A stretch of DNA of 64,000 nt from MH13 sp042140245 (GCF_042140245.1 NZ_CP159483.1:1488001-1552000); one strand, 5' to 3'. Shown: positions 41,781 to 50,552, numbered from the stretch's first letter. A program made the numbers and translations. Notes: generated by a model from the letters alone, not told the origin.

Positions 41781-42812
41781 GTGGTGAGTGAAGTCAAAAC
41801 CCAAAGCGGTTTGTCCGATGACGCACTTCTTCAGGTGCGCGATCTGGTGGTCGAGTTTCCAACCCGTCATGCGCTTTTGCGTGCTATCGATGGTGTATCG
41901 TTTGATGTCCGTCGCGGTGAAGTTCTTGGCCTGGTTGGTGAGTCCGGCGCAGGCAAGTCGATCACTGGCGCAGCCATCATCGGTTTGCTGGAGCCCCCAG
42001 GGCGCATTGCTGGCGGCACGGTGACGCTGGATGGTCAGCGTATTGATGGTTTGCCCCTGGAAGAGATGCGCAAGATACGCGGCAAGAAGATCGCGATGAT
42101 CTTCCAGGACCCGCTGACGAGCCTTAATCCGCTTTACTCCATTGGCCGTCAGCTGACTGAGACGATCCTCACGCACATGGACATGACAGACGCGCAGGCG
42201 CGAGAACGTGCTGTGTCCTTGCTGGAAGATGTTGGCATTCCTGCCGCATCAGAACGACTTGATGCCTTCCCGCACGAGTTTCCTGGCGGTATGCGCCAAC
42301 GCGTTGTGATTGCCCTGGCACTGGCCGCAGAGCCAGAACTCATCATCGCCGATGAACCAACCACCGCGCTTGATGTATCCGTACAGGCGCAGGTGATTGC
42401 GCTGTTGAAGCGTCTCTGCGCTGAGCGCGGCACAGCCGTGATTTTGGTGACGCATGATATGGGCGTGATTGCCGAAACGGCCAATCGGGTCGCTGTTATG
42501 TATTCAGGTCGGATTGCTGAGATCGGCCCGGTGGAAGATGTCGTTCACAATCCGCATCATCCTTACACCGTTGGCCTGATGGGCGCGATCCCGGACCTTG
42601 ATACGGAGGGAGATCGACTGGCCCAGATCGAAGGGTCTATGCCGCGTTTGGACCGTCTGCCGGAAGGCTGTGCGTTCAATCCACGATGCCCACGCTGCTT
42701 TGAGCCCTGCACAACCAATCGGCCTGATTTGATGCCGGTCGACCAGTCCTTTGCGGCTTGTTTCCTCCATGACCCGGCCTATGCGCATTTGATCCAGGAG
42801 GCAGCAGAATGA
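41781..42812 (+). CDS. Dipeptide-type ABC transporter ATPase 1 (DppD-like)
   Basis: A 343-residue ATPase with Walker A GESGAGKSI, Q-loop MIFQDPLTSLNP, signature FPGGMRQRVVIALAL (a typical DppD variant with PGGM in place of SGGQ) and Walker B LIIADEPTTALD. The C-terminal oligopeptide-type domain has four cysteines in CAFNPRCPRCFEPC, which bind an iron-sulfur cluster in related proteins. The start is a GTG at 41781 or at 41784; the ribosome site is the GGGGCTG just before. Its end overlaps the next gene by four bases (ATGA). Confidence 0.93.
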   Translation: MVSEVKTQSGLSDDALLQVRDLVVEFPTRHALLRAIDGVSFDVRRGEVLGLVGESGAGKSITGAAIIGLLEPPGRIAGGTVTLDGQRIDGLPLEEMRKIRGKKIAMIFQDPLTSLNPLYSIGRQLTETILTHMDMTDAQARERAVSLLEDVGIPAASERLDAFPHEFPGGMRQRVVIALALAAEPELIIADEPTTALDVSVQAQVIALLKRLCAERGTAVILVTHDMGVIAETANRVAVMYSGRIAEIGPVEDVVHNPHHPYTVGLMGAIPDLDTEGDRLAQIEGSMPRLDRLPEGCAFNPRCPRCFEPCTTNRPDLMPVDQSFAACFLHDPAYAHLIQEAAE

Positions 42813-43819
42813 GCGCCTTTGTTGAAGTCGATGGGTTGGTGAAACGGTTCAACGTGTCCAAGCCTTGGTTGAACCGCGTGATTGAGCGCTTGCCAGAGCA
42901 AAATCTGACCGCTGTTTCCGGCGTGTCCTTCGATATCAAGAAAGGCGAAACCTTCGCTTTGGTTGGGGAGTCTGGGTCGGGCAAGTCGACTGTCGCCAAG
43001 ATGGTGATTGGCCTGTTGAACCCGACCGATGGCCGCATCACGGTGGATGGACAATCGATCCATCAAAACACCGATGAGGATGCGCGCGCGGCGCTAAGGC
43101 GCCGCATGCAAATGATTTTCCAAGATCCCTATGCCAGCCTTAATCCGCGTTGGCGGATCGACCGGATCATCTCCGAGCCGATCCGCGTTTTTGGCCTGAT
43201 GGATGATGACGCAGCGATCAACCGGCGGGTTGGCGAGCTTTTGGAACTGGTGGGTCTGGATGCACGCGATGCGGTGAAATACCCGCACGAGTTCTCTGGT
43301 GGCCAGCGTCAGCGTCTTTGCATCGCCCGGGCGTTGTCCTCCAATCCAGAGTTTTTGGTTTGCGATGAGCCGACGTCGGCGCTTGATGTGTCCGTGCAGG
43401 CGCAGATTTTGAACCTGATGCGCGACCTGCAAGACGAGCTTGGCCTCACCTATCTTTTCATCAGCCACAACCTTGCTGTGGTGCGCTACATGGCAAATCG
43501 TATCGGTGTGATGTATCTGGGTGGCCTGGTGGAAGTCTCTGACACCAAAGATCTTTTCTCCAATCCCGCGCACCCCTATACGCGCATGTTGCTGGATGCT
43601 GTGCCGTCCATTGCGCAGGTTGGTCGCGAGCGCCAACCGGTGCAGGGTGAGATACCCAACCCGATCAATCCACCTTCAGGCTGCGTGTTTCATCCCCGCT
43701 GCCCATTTGCCAATGATCGCTGTAAGGCCGAAGTGCCAAATGCTTTCGACATGGGTGGTCGGGCCATCGCCTGCCATGCGGTTGAAGAGGGTCGGCTGGA
43801 CGTAGAGCAGGCGGCCTAG
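42809..43819 (+). CDS. Dipeptide-type ABC transporter ATPase 2 (DppF-like)
   Basis: A 336-residue ATPase with Walker A GESGSGKST, Q-loop MIFQDPYASLNPRWR, signature FSGGQRQRLCIARAL and Walker B FLVCDEPTSALD. The C-terminal oligopeptide-type domain has CVFHPRCPFANDRC with three cysteines in a row of the usual four, plus a later cysteine in AIACHAVEE. It overlaps the previous gene at its start and the convergent photolyase-like gene by four bases at its stop. Confidence 0.93.
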   Translation: MSAFVEVDGLVKRFNVSKPWLNRVIERLPEQNLTAVSGVSFDIKKGETFALVGESGSGKSTVAKMVIGLLNPTDGRITVDGQSIHQNTDEDARAALRRRMQMIFQDPYASLNPRWRIDRIISEPIRVFGLMDDDAAINRRVGELLELVGLDARDAVKYPHEFSGGQRQRLCIARALSSNPEFLVCDEPTSALDVSVQAQILNLMRDLQDELGLTYLFISHNLAVVRYMANRIGVMYLGGLVEVSDTKDLFSNPAHPYTRMLLDAVPSIAQVGRERQPVQGEIPNPINPPSGCVFHPRCPFANDRCKAEVPNAFDMGGRAIACHAVEEGRLDVEQAA

Positions 43820-45009
43820 TGGGTTAGGCCCGCTTGAGCCATCAGCTTAGGGATTTTCTTTTTCAGTTTGAAGAAGCCGGCGGTTGCATGCGGCCAGACG
43901 TGATCATCCCAGCTGCGTTTCAGCTCATGTACGGTGATGCCAGCGGCTTCCAATTTAACCAGACTACGGTTCAGACTGGGAGCGGACGGTCCGCTTAATT
44001 GGTACGGAATGACCAGACGGTCCGCCGTTCGTCCGCTCATCGTCTGCGTCAGTCCGCTTGCCGTCTGCTCGCAAAACGTCACGGGGCGGTCGATCCGCGT
44101 GATCGCATTTTGCAGGGCGTCTTTCGAAAACTGCGAGGCGATGGTTCCGCTGTTGAGGCTGGCCTCCTGCGGCGACGGGTTCAGAACGATCACCTCCTGC
44201 GGTGGGTTGGTCTCGAACCCTGGCCAGCTTTCGGGATGCAAATCATCCTCGGTCAGGAGCAGTACATAAGGCCCATCCGGAACACGGGTTTGCGCATCTC
44301 GTGGTGGCAGCGGGGCCGGGGTTTCGAACGCCTCGATCAACGGCTCAGCAAAGGGTGCAAGGTCGCGTGGTCGGAATCTGCCATTGGTGTATTTTTCAAT
44401 GTTGTCGGCGCGCGCCAGATAGGTTTTGCCCTTGGTATGCAGCCCTGCCACCCAGCGCCAGGATAGCGTGTTGGAAGCAGGGTCCGCATCAAGCAAATGA
44501 CGGTAGAAAAAATCGGCGCCAAGCGCCCATGGCAGCTTCAGCGTGAAAATCCAGATCGAGGCGAACCACATGCGCGCGTGGTTGTGCAGCCAGCCGCTTT
44601 GCACCAGTTCCTGCGCCCAATCATTAAACCCTTCAATACCGGTGCGCCCTTCGATGGCCGCTTGATAATCGGCGGGCGGATCAGCGAGCGCCGCCTCCCG
44701 CTCGGTCAGATAGTGATCCCAAACGGCGGGCCGCATTTCCAACCAGCCTTTCCAATAGGTGCGCCAGAAAACCTCCTGGATGAACTTTTCCGCTGCCTCT
44801 GGCGAATGGTGTTTCAGAACCTCTTCGATCGCTTCCCGCTCGGTGATCATGCGGCGGCGCAGATAAGGCGAGAGCATGGAAACGGCCGTGGGGTTGCCTG
44901 GTCCGACATCGGTGTTGCGACCTGATGCATAAGCCCGCCCGGCTTTGGGGGCGAAGCATCTCAGCCGCTCCAGAGCAGCCTGACGCGATGTTGGGAAAAG
45001 CTCAGCCAT
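43816..45009 (-). CDS. Photolyase/cryptochrome-like FAD protein with permuted domain order
   Basis: A 397-residue protein. Residues about 20-215 match the C-terminal FAD-binding domain of photolyases: RAYASGRNTD, SMLSPYLRR, KFIQEVFWRTYW, GWLHNHARMWFA (W-x-H-N-x-x-R-M), and DADPASNTLSWRWVAGL. The usual N-terminal alpha/beta antenna domain is missing before it. Instead a Rossmann-like segment follows (PYVLLLTEDDLHPESWPGF, EVIVLNPS, VKLEAAGITVHELKRSWDDH), ending with FFKLKKKIPKL. That looks like a circular permutation of the standard order. It overlaps the DCC gene by eight bases; an upstream ATG at 45024 is also in frame. It may be a light-sensing or light-repair protein. Confidence 0.72.
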   Translation of the reverse strand: MAELFPTSRQAALERLRCFAPKAGRAYASGRNTDVGPGNPTAVSMLSPYLRRRMITEREAIEEVLKHHSPEAAEKFIQEVFWRTYWKGWLEMRPAVWDHYLTEREAALADPPADYQAAIEGRTGIEGFNDWAQELVQSGWLHNHARMWFASIWIFTLKLPWALGADFFYRHLLDADPASNTLSWRWVAGLHTKGKTYLARADNIEKYTNGRFRPRDLAPFAEPLIEAFETPAPLPPRDAQTRVPDGPYVLLLTEDDLHPESWPGFETNPPQEVIVLNPSPQEASLNSGTIASQFSKDALQNAITRIDRPVTFCEQTASGLTQTMSGRTADRLVIPYQLSGPSAPSLNRSLVKLEAAGITVHELKRSWDDHVWPHATAGFFKLKKKIPKLMAQAGLTH

Positions 45010-45445
45010 CCGATAGGGACACATCGTTTCGGGGCGCCACTTTGGGGGCGGGCACAATGCGCTTCAGCCAAGGCCGCAAGGGTAGGAACAGCCGATAGGC
45101 ACCCTCTGCAATCCAAGGGATGGGTGGTACCGAGAGCGCGTGGCCAAGCCAGCGCAGTTTGGGGATGGTTTTCATCACCTCAAAGAAACCGCGCGCGCCT
45201 GACACCAAAGACCCATCAGCGCGGCGTACGTGAAAGCGCGCCATGGCATCGCTGGTGATCAAATCATCGGCACCCGTGCCGACGGCGCTGACATCATGCC
45301 AGCGGATGGCGTCGGCCCCGTCCATGCCTTGGTACATCGCGATCTCACGCTGACAGAGCGGGCACGCACCATCGTAATAGACGGTGCAGGCCTGCGGCGT
45401 CTGGTCTGCGCCTTGGTCTTCGTTTTGTGGTGAAGTTGTGCTCAT
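45002..45445 (-). CDS. DCC-family thiol-disulfide oxidoreductase (DUF393)
   Basis: A 147-residue protein. The family signature is YYDGACPLCQREIAMY with a CxxC pair (positions about 28 and 31), the basis for calling these proteins thiol oxidoreductase-like. Later it has ARFHVRRADGSLVSGARGFFEV, another family feature. Its function has not been proven. The stop overlaps the photolyase-like gene start, so they are co-transcribed, and the pair faces the FAD oxidoreductase gene across a 45-base divergent gap. Confidence 0.85.
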   Translation of the reverse strand: MSTTSPQNEDQGADQTPQACTVYYDGACPLCQREIAMYQGMDGADAIRWHDVSAVGTGADDLITSDAMARFHVRRADGSLVSGARGFFEVMKTIPKLRWLGHALSVPPIPWIAEGAYRLFLPLRPWLKRIVPAPKVAPRNDVSLSDG

Positions 45446-45490
45446 CGCTCGCTATATGGATTGTAAAGCAACAAAGGCGAGGCCTCTTTC

Positions 45491-46435
45491 ATGTCCCTTG
45501 ATGTCGCAGTGATTGGCGCCGGTATGGCCGGTCTGGCGGCGGCACGTACGTTGGCAGCGGCCGGTCATGGTGTGCAGGTGTTCGACAAGGGGCGCGGCAT
45601 TGGCGGACGGCTTTCCACCCGACGCACTGAGTATGGCGCGTTCGATCATGGGGCGCAGTACGCCACGGTGCGCGACCCAGCCTTTTCGCAATACATTGCC
45701 GAGTTGCATGAAAAAGGCGCCATCCACGTCTGGGACAGCGTCAAGCAAGGGGCGATGATCGGCAAGCCCGGCATGGCGGCGCTGGTGAAGGCGGGCTTTG
45801 AAGGTCAGGATGGCATTGCTGTTATCACCGGTTTTGAAGTTGCCCATATCGGGAAAGTGGCTGAGGGCCATGTGCTTTCCGACAAGGATGGCAATCATCA
45901 CGGCCCGTTTGACAAAGTGGTGGTGGCGGCGCCTGCACCTCAGGCGCTTAACCTGTTGCAGACCTTTGGCGAGGGGTTCCAACGGCTTGGCGAGATCAGC
46001 TATGCGCCGAGCTACACGCTGCTTGCCGCCTTCGACAAACCACTTGATCTGCCCGATGTGCCCGAACTTGGCGAGACCAGCCAACTTGCCATGGCATGTC
46101 GCCAATCAGCGCGCGGACCTGACCGGGGAAGCGATCATGATCTTTGGGTCGTGCAGGCTTCGGCGAGCTATTCATCTGAGCATATCGAGCGGGAGCGCGA
46201 CGCGATGGTGCCGGTTTTGCTGCGCCTTTTCCAGGACGAGATGGGCGTGGATGTGCCGCAACCCATTTATGGTGCGGGCCATCGCTGGCGCTACGCCCTG
46301 GTGGAAGAGGCTCTGGGCGAGCCCTACCTGCTCAGCGCAGACGGAACCTTAGGCGTTGCGGGCGATGGCATGCTCGGCCCGCGCATCGAGCTGGCGTTCC
46401 TCTCCGGCGCCCATTGCGGCCAGGCGATGGCTTAG
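45491..46435 (+). CDS. Renalase-like NAD(P)/FAD-dependent oxidoreductase
   Basis: A 314-residue flavoprotein with an N-terminal FAD-binding Rossmann fold (VIGAGMAGLAAARTLAAAGH), the FDKGRGIGGRLSTRR segment that binds the dinucleotide, and the FDHGAQYATVRDPAF segment typical of renalase-like amine oxidases. A late GVAGDGMLGPRIELAFLSG motif contacts the flavin. Substrates of bacterial renalase-like proteins include reduced nicotinamide isomers; the actual one here is not shown. The ribosome site GCGAGG precedes the ATG at 45491. It is divergent from the photolyase-like/DCC pair, which suggests shared control. Confidence 0.85.
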   Translation: MSLDVAVIGAGMAGLAAARTLAAAGHGVQVFDKGRGIGGRLSTRRTEYGAFDHGAQYATVRDPAFSQYIAELHEKGAIHVWDSVKQGAMIGKPGMAALVKAGFEGQDGIAVITGFEVAHIGKVAEGHVLSDKDGNHHGPFDKVVVAAPAPQALNLLQTFGEGFQRLGEISYAPSYTLLAAFDKPLDLPDVPELGETSQLAMACRQSARGPDRGSDHDLWVVQASASYSSEHIERERDAMVPVLLRLFQDEMGVDVPQPIYGAGHRWRYALVEEALGEPYLLSADGTLGVAGDGMLGPRIELAFLSGAHCGQAMA

Positions 46436-46480
46436 CGGGCCGTTCGGTTTGCCTGTTGCAGGCCGGGACACATCCCATCG

Positions 46481-47710
46481 CTACTGTTTGCTCTTGTTGT
46501 AGACATCGAAAATGACCGCAGCCAAAAGCACCAGGCCTTTGATCATCTGCTGGTAGTCGATGCCGATGCCCATGATCGACATGCCATTGTTGAGCACGCC
46601 CATCAGGAAAGCGCCGACGACCGCACCAACAATCTTCCCCACACCGCCGGACATTGATGCGCCGCCGATAAAGACGGCAGCGATCACATCCAACTCAAGA
46701 GCAAAGCCTGCCTTGGGCGTTGCTGAGTTGAGGCGTGCTGCGAAGACCAAGCCAGCCACAGCTGCCAAGACGCCCATATTGGTGAAGGCTAAGAACGTTA
46801 GACGCTTGGTTTTGACCCCTGACAGCGTGGCTGCTTTTTCATTGCCGCCGAGAGCATAGATCCGGCGGCCCAAAATCGTGCTTTCGGTGAGAAAGGCATA
46901 GATCAGCGTCAGCACACCCATGGTGAGAAGCACGTTGGGCAGGCCACGAAACGTTGCCAGCTTGTAGCAAATGAACACCACTGCGGCGACAATGATGGCG
47001 TTGCGCGCGACAAAGAAGATGGTTGGTTCGACGGCCACGCCATAGGCAAGATCCTGCGCGCGCCTGCGCATGCCCATCCAAAGGATCATGACGGCAGCCA
47101 CAACACCGGTGCCAAGAGCCAAGACGTTGAGCCGCGATACCTGGAAGATGGCAGCAAGTTGCTCACCGATCCCCGCCGGGAAAGGATCTGCCACGAAGCC
47201 GTTGGCGATCACCTGGAACTCGCGGGGGAAGGGGCCAAGGGACTGACCATCGAGCAGCCAAAGGGAAAGGCCGCGAAACACCAACATGCCAGCCAGCGTG
47301 ACGATGAAGGATGGAATGCCCCAATAGGCAACCCAGTAGCCCTGCGCAGCGCCGATGAGCCCGCCAAACAGAATGCATATGGGCACCGCGACCCACATCG
47401 ACATATCAAGACTGACGATCAGATAGGCTGCCAAAGCTCCGATAAAGCCCATCACCGAACCAACCGATAGATCGATATGGCCGGAGACAATGACGATCAA
47501 CATGCCCAGCGCCATGATGATGATGTAGCTGTTTTGCAGCAGCAAGTTGGTGATGTTCACCGGGCGCAGCAGGGTGCCATCCGTCACGATGTGAAAGAAC
47601 AGCATGACGGCGATGAGGGCCAACAACAGACCGTACTGCCGGAAGTTGGCAACCAGGTAAGCGCCCATGTTTGAGGCGGTTGACGTGTCTTGCGCTTGGG
47701 CTTGGGCCAC
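46481..47710 (-). CDS. gguB: Multiple-sugar ABC transporter permease (GguB/MmsB)
   Basis: A permease of 409 residues that works with ChvE and GguA to import sugars. The segment LLQNSYIIIMALGMLIVIVS (trimmed) and HIDLSVGSVMGFIGALAA are the conserved MmsB/XylH signature, and AYWGIPSFIVTLAGMLVFRG follows. Roughly ten helices are expected. The GTG at 47710 is chosen because GGAAGGA lies nine bases upstream; the TTG at 47728 is the only longer choice and lacks a site. It starts 18 bases after the GguA stop. Confidence 0.92.
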   Translation of the reverse strand: MAQAQAQDTSTASNMGAYLVANFRQYGLLLALIAVMLFFHIVTDGTLLRPVNITNLLLQNSYIIIMALGMLIVIVSGHIDLSVGSVMGFIGALAAYLIVSLDMSMWVAVPICILFGGLIGAAQGYWVAYWGIPSFIVTLAGMLVFRGLSLWLLDGQSLGPFPREFQVIANGFVADPFPAGIGEQLAAIFQVSRLNVLALGTGVVAAVMILWMGMRRRAQDLAYGVAVEPTIFFVARNAIIVAAVVFICYKLATFRGLPNVLLTMGVLTLIYAFLTESTILGRRIYALGGNEKAATLSGVKTKRLTFLAFTNMGVLAAVAGLVFAARLNSATPKAGFALELDVIAAVFIGGASMSGGVGKIVGAVVGAFLMGVLNNGMSIMGIGIDYQQMIKGLVLLAAVIFDVYNKSKQ

Positions 47711-47728
47711 CTTGGCTCGTCCTTCCAA

Positions 47729-49237
47729 CTAGTGCGTCACAATCAGTGACATGATGCGTTCCTGACTTGCTTCGTTTGCGGTTAGCTCGCCGACAAACGC
47801 CCCCTCGTTCATGACGTAGATGCGATCGCACATGCCCAGGAGCTCCGGCATTTCGGAAGAGATCATCACCACGCCTTTGTCCTGCGCAGAGAGATCGTTG
47901 ATGATGCCGTAGATCTCGTACTTGGCACCAACATCGATGCCGCGTGTTGGCTCATCCAAGATGAGAATATCAGGTTCTGCAAAAAGCCATTTGGACAGCA
48001 CGACCTTTTGCTGGTTGCCGCCAGAAAGGTTCACCACGCGTTGGCGCACACTGGGTGTGCGGATGTTCAGCGCCTCGCGATAGCTGTTGGCGACTTTGGC
48101 TTCTTCCTTACTGTTGAGAATGGCATTGGCCGACACAGCCTCAAGGTTACTCAGTGTGATGTTTGTTTGGATGGATTCATCAAGGACCAGGCCGAGGCTT
48201 TTGCGGTCCTCCGTCACGTAGGCCAGGCCCGCAGCAATCGCGCGCGGCACACTGCTCACATCAACGCGCTGCCCACCAATCTCCACATCACCTTTGATGT
48301 TCTGGCCGTAAGAACGACCGAACAGGCTCATCGCCAGCTCGGTGCGGCCGGAACCCATAAGACCAGCGATGCCAACAACTTCGCCGCGGCGCACGTTGAA
48401 GCTGATATCGTGGATTACCTGACGGTCGGCATGTTCGGGATGCCATACATTCCAGTTGCTGACCGACATCAGCGTTTCACCGGCTTTGCGCGTGCGTTCT
48501 GGATAGCGGTGGGCCATATCGCGACCGACCATATCGCGGACGATCTTGTCTTCAGATATGTCCTCAATATGCGAGGCCATGGTCGAGACGGTGGCGCCAT
48601 CGCGGATGACTGTGACGGTGTCGGCCACGCGGCGCACCTCGTTCAGCTTGTGGCTGATGATGATCTGCGTGACGCCTTGTGTTTTCAGTTCCAGCATCAA
48701 ATCAAGCAGCGCTTGGCTGTCGGCTTCTGACAGGGCGGCTGTGGGTTCATCAAGGATGAGAAGGCGAACTTTTTTCGAGAGTGCCTTGGCGATCTCCACA
48801 AGCTGCTGCTTACCAACACCAAGTTTCTCAACAATGGTGGTGGGGGCTTCGGACAGGCCAACTTTTTCAAGCAGGCCTTCTGAACGGCGCATGGTCTCGT
48901 GCCAGTTGACGATGCCACGGGCGGCAATCTCATTGCCCAGGAAAAGGTTCTCGGCGATCGAGAGCAGCGGGACGAGTGCTAGCTCCTGATGGATGATGAT
49001 GATGCCCTTCTCTTCGCTGTCAGCGATTGAGCTGAACTGGGCAAGCGCGCTATCATAGTGGATCTCACCATCGTAGGTGCCTGAGGGATAGACACCTGAG
49101 AGCACCTTCATGAGGGTGGACTTGCCGGCGCCATTCTCGCCCACAAGAGCGTGGATCTCGCCTTCGCGAACCTGAAGATTGACCTGGTTCAGTGCCTTCA
49201 CCCCGGGGAAGGTCTTGGTGATGTCCTTCATTTCCAA
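47729..49237 (-). CDS. gguA: Multiple-sugar ABC transporter ATPase (GguA)
   Basis: A tandem ATPase of 502 residues. The first half has Walker A GENGAGKST and Walker B LLILDEPTAALS; the second half, as usual in this family, has a degenerate Walker A (GLMGSGRTEL) but an intact LSGGNQQKVVLSKWL signature and ILILDEPTRGIDVGAKYEIY. The start is unsettled: a TTG at 49237 and an ATG at 49231 are in frame, but neither has a ribosome site. Just upstream are two ATG codons at 49263 and 49260 that would read MMPSTSPP and then lead into LLEMKDI only if one base is added in a run of six C (plus-strand G, 49240-49245). That would fit homologous GguA starts. The gene lies between gguB and chvE. Confidence 0.92.
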   Translation of the reverse strand: MEMKDITKTFPGVKALNQVNLQVREGEIHALVGENGAGKSTLMKVLSGVYPSGTYDGEIHYDSALAQFSSIADSEEKGIIIIHQELALVPLLSIAENLFLGNEIAARGIVNWHETMRRSEGLLEKVGLSEAPTTIVEKLGVGKQQLVEIAKALSKKVRLLILDEPTAALSEADSQALLDLMLELKTQGVTQIIISHKLNEVRRVADTVTVIRDGATVSTMASHIEDISEDKIVRDMVGRDMAHRYPERTRKAGETLMSVSNWNVWHPEHADRQVIHDISFNVRRGEVVGIAGLMGSGRTELAMSLFGRSYGQNIKGDVEIGGQRVDVSSVPRAIAAGLAYVTEDRKSLGLVLDESIQTNITLSNLEAVSANAILNSKEEAKVANSYREALNIRTPSVRQRVVNLSGGNQQKVVLSKWLFAEPDILILDEPTRGIDVGAKYEIYGIINDLSAQDKGVVMISSEMPELLGMCDRIYVMNEGAFVGELTANEASQERIMSLIVTH

Positions 49238-49283
49238 CAGGGGGGAGACGTTGAGGGCATCATGGGGCAGTCCGGCGCGGGTT

Positions 49284-49312
49284 GGGTCGCCCGCTATCTT
49301 AACGGGCGACCC
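49284..49312 (-). promoter_or_regulatory. Intercistronic hairpin between chvE and gguA
   Basis: GGGTCGCCCG (49284-49293) and CGGGCGACCC (49303-49312) form a perfect ten-base stem around TTAAGATAG-type loop bases. It lies between the chvE stop and the gguA start and has no T-run, so it probably stabilises or processes the message. Confidence 0.75.
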
Positions 49313-49330
49313 AAGACAGTGGGAGTGTGT

Positions 49331-50383
49331 CTACTGCACCTGATCAGCGGTGTAGTAGCCGGAGTTGATCAGAACTTCTTCCCAATTGGAAATATCGACC
49401 GACACAGGCTCAAGCAGGAAGCTTGGCACAACAATGATGCCGTTGTCATAGGTTGTTGTGTCGTTGATTTCCGGCTCGCCGCCTTCAAGCAGCGCTTCCA
49501 CCATGCCGACGGTTACACCGGCCAGCTCACGGGTGTCTTTGAAGACGGTGGAGTATTGCTCACCCTCAAGCATGGAAAGCACGGAACGAAGCTCTGCATC
49601 CTGTCCGGTGACGATGGGCATTTCCAAGTCACCAGACCCATAGCCCACACCTTTCAGCGAGCTGATGATGCCGATGCTCAAACCGTCGTATGGCGATAGC
49701 ACACCGTGTACCTGGGCATCGGTGTAGTGGGCGGACAAAAGGTTATCCATGCGCGCCTGGGCTACGGCGCCGTCCCAGCGCAGGGTGCCCACCGTGTCCA
49801 TGCCCATCTGACTTGAAACGACGTTGATTGTGCCATCGTCGATGAGCGGCTGAAGAACGCTTAGCGCTCCATCGTAGAAGAAATAGGCGTTGTTATCGTC
49901 CGGTGACCCACCAAAAAGCTCCACATTGTAAGGTCCGTCGCCGAAGCGCTCGCGCAAGCCATCCACCAGGGAGTTGGCCTGAAGGACACCGACTTGGAAG
50001 TTGTCGAAGGTCGCGTAGTAGCTGACATATTCGCTATCGCGGATCAGCCGGTCATAGGCGATGACGCGAATGTCGGCGAAGTGGGCATTTTCCAGGGCGT
50101 TGGACAGTGTGGTGCCATCAATGGCCGCAATTACCAGAGCGTCCACGCCGTTGGTGATCATGTTTTCGATCTGCGCCAGCTGGTTGGGGATGTCATCTTC
50201 TGCGTATTGCAGGATGGTGTCGTATCCAGCGGCTTCAAACTGCTCGACCATCGACTCGCCGTCGGAAATCCAACGGGAGGATGATTGGGTGGGCATGGCG
50301 ATGCCGATAAGGCCATCTGCGTAGGCCGTTGCTGTGAGCGCCAGAACGCCAACGCTTGCTGCGAGAATAGTCCCGATCTTCAT
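49331..50383 (-). CDS. chvE: ChvE-type periplasmic sugar-binding protein
   Basis: A 350-residue periplasmic protein very close to ChvE of Agrobacterium, which binds arabinose, glucose, galactose and related sugars and also signals to VirA there. The signal peptide ends near ATAYADG. Diagnostic segments include IAMPTQSSSRWISDG, LQYAEDDIPNQLAQIENMI, VIAYDRLIRDSEYVSYYATF, GGSPDDNNAYFFYDG and VLSPYDGLSIGIISSLKGVG. A strong site (AGGAGG) precedes the ATG. It is the first gene of chvE-gguA-gguB and is divergent from the GbpR-type regulator, as in Agrobacterium. No virulence genes are in the window, so uptake is the likely role. Confidence 0.95.
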   Translation of the reverse strand: MKIGTILAASVGVLALTATAYADGLIGIAMPTQSSSRWISDGESMVEQFEAAGYDTILQYAEDDIPNQLAQIENMITNGVDALVIAAIDGTTLSNALENAHFADIRVIAYDRLIRDSEYVSYYATFDNFQVGVLQANSLVDGLRERFGDGPYNVELFGGSPDDNNAYFFYDGALSVLQPLIDDGTINVVSSQMGMDTVGTLRWDGAVAQARMDNLLSAHYTDAQVHGVLSPYDGLSIGIISSLKGVGYGSGDLEMPIVTGQDAELRSVLSMLEGEQYSTVFKDTRELAGVTVGMVEALLEGGEPEINDTTTYDNGIIVVPSFLLEPVSVDISNWEEVLINSGYYTADQVQ

Positions 50384-50552
50384 GCTTTCCTCCTGGTTAG
50401 GGCACGTTGGGGTTTGCAGCCTTCGTGCCTCACATTTTTGGGGTGTTTCCCCTGAGAGAAGTCATGACCGATCGTGACATTGCTTTCAAATGTATTTAGA
50501 GCCGCATTGCATAACAAAGGTGATATGTGATTTGGCCAGTTACACCCGCAAA

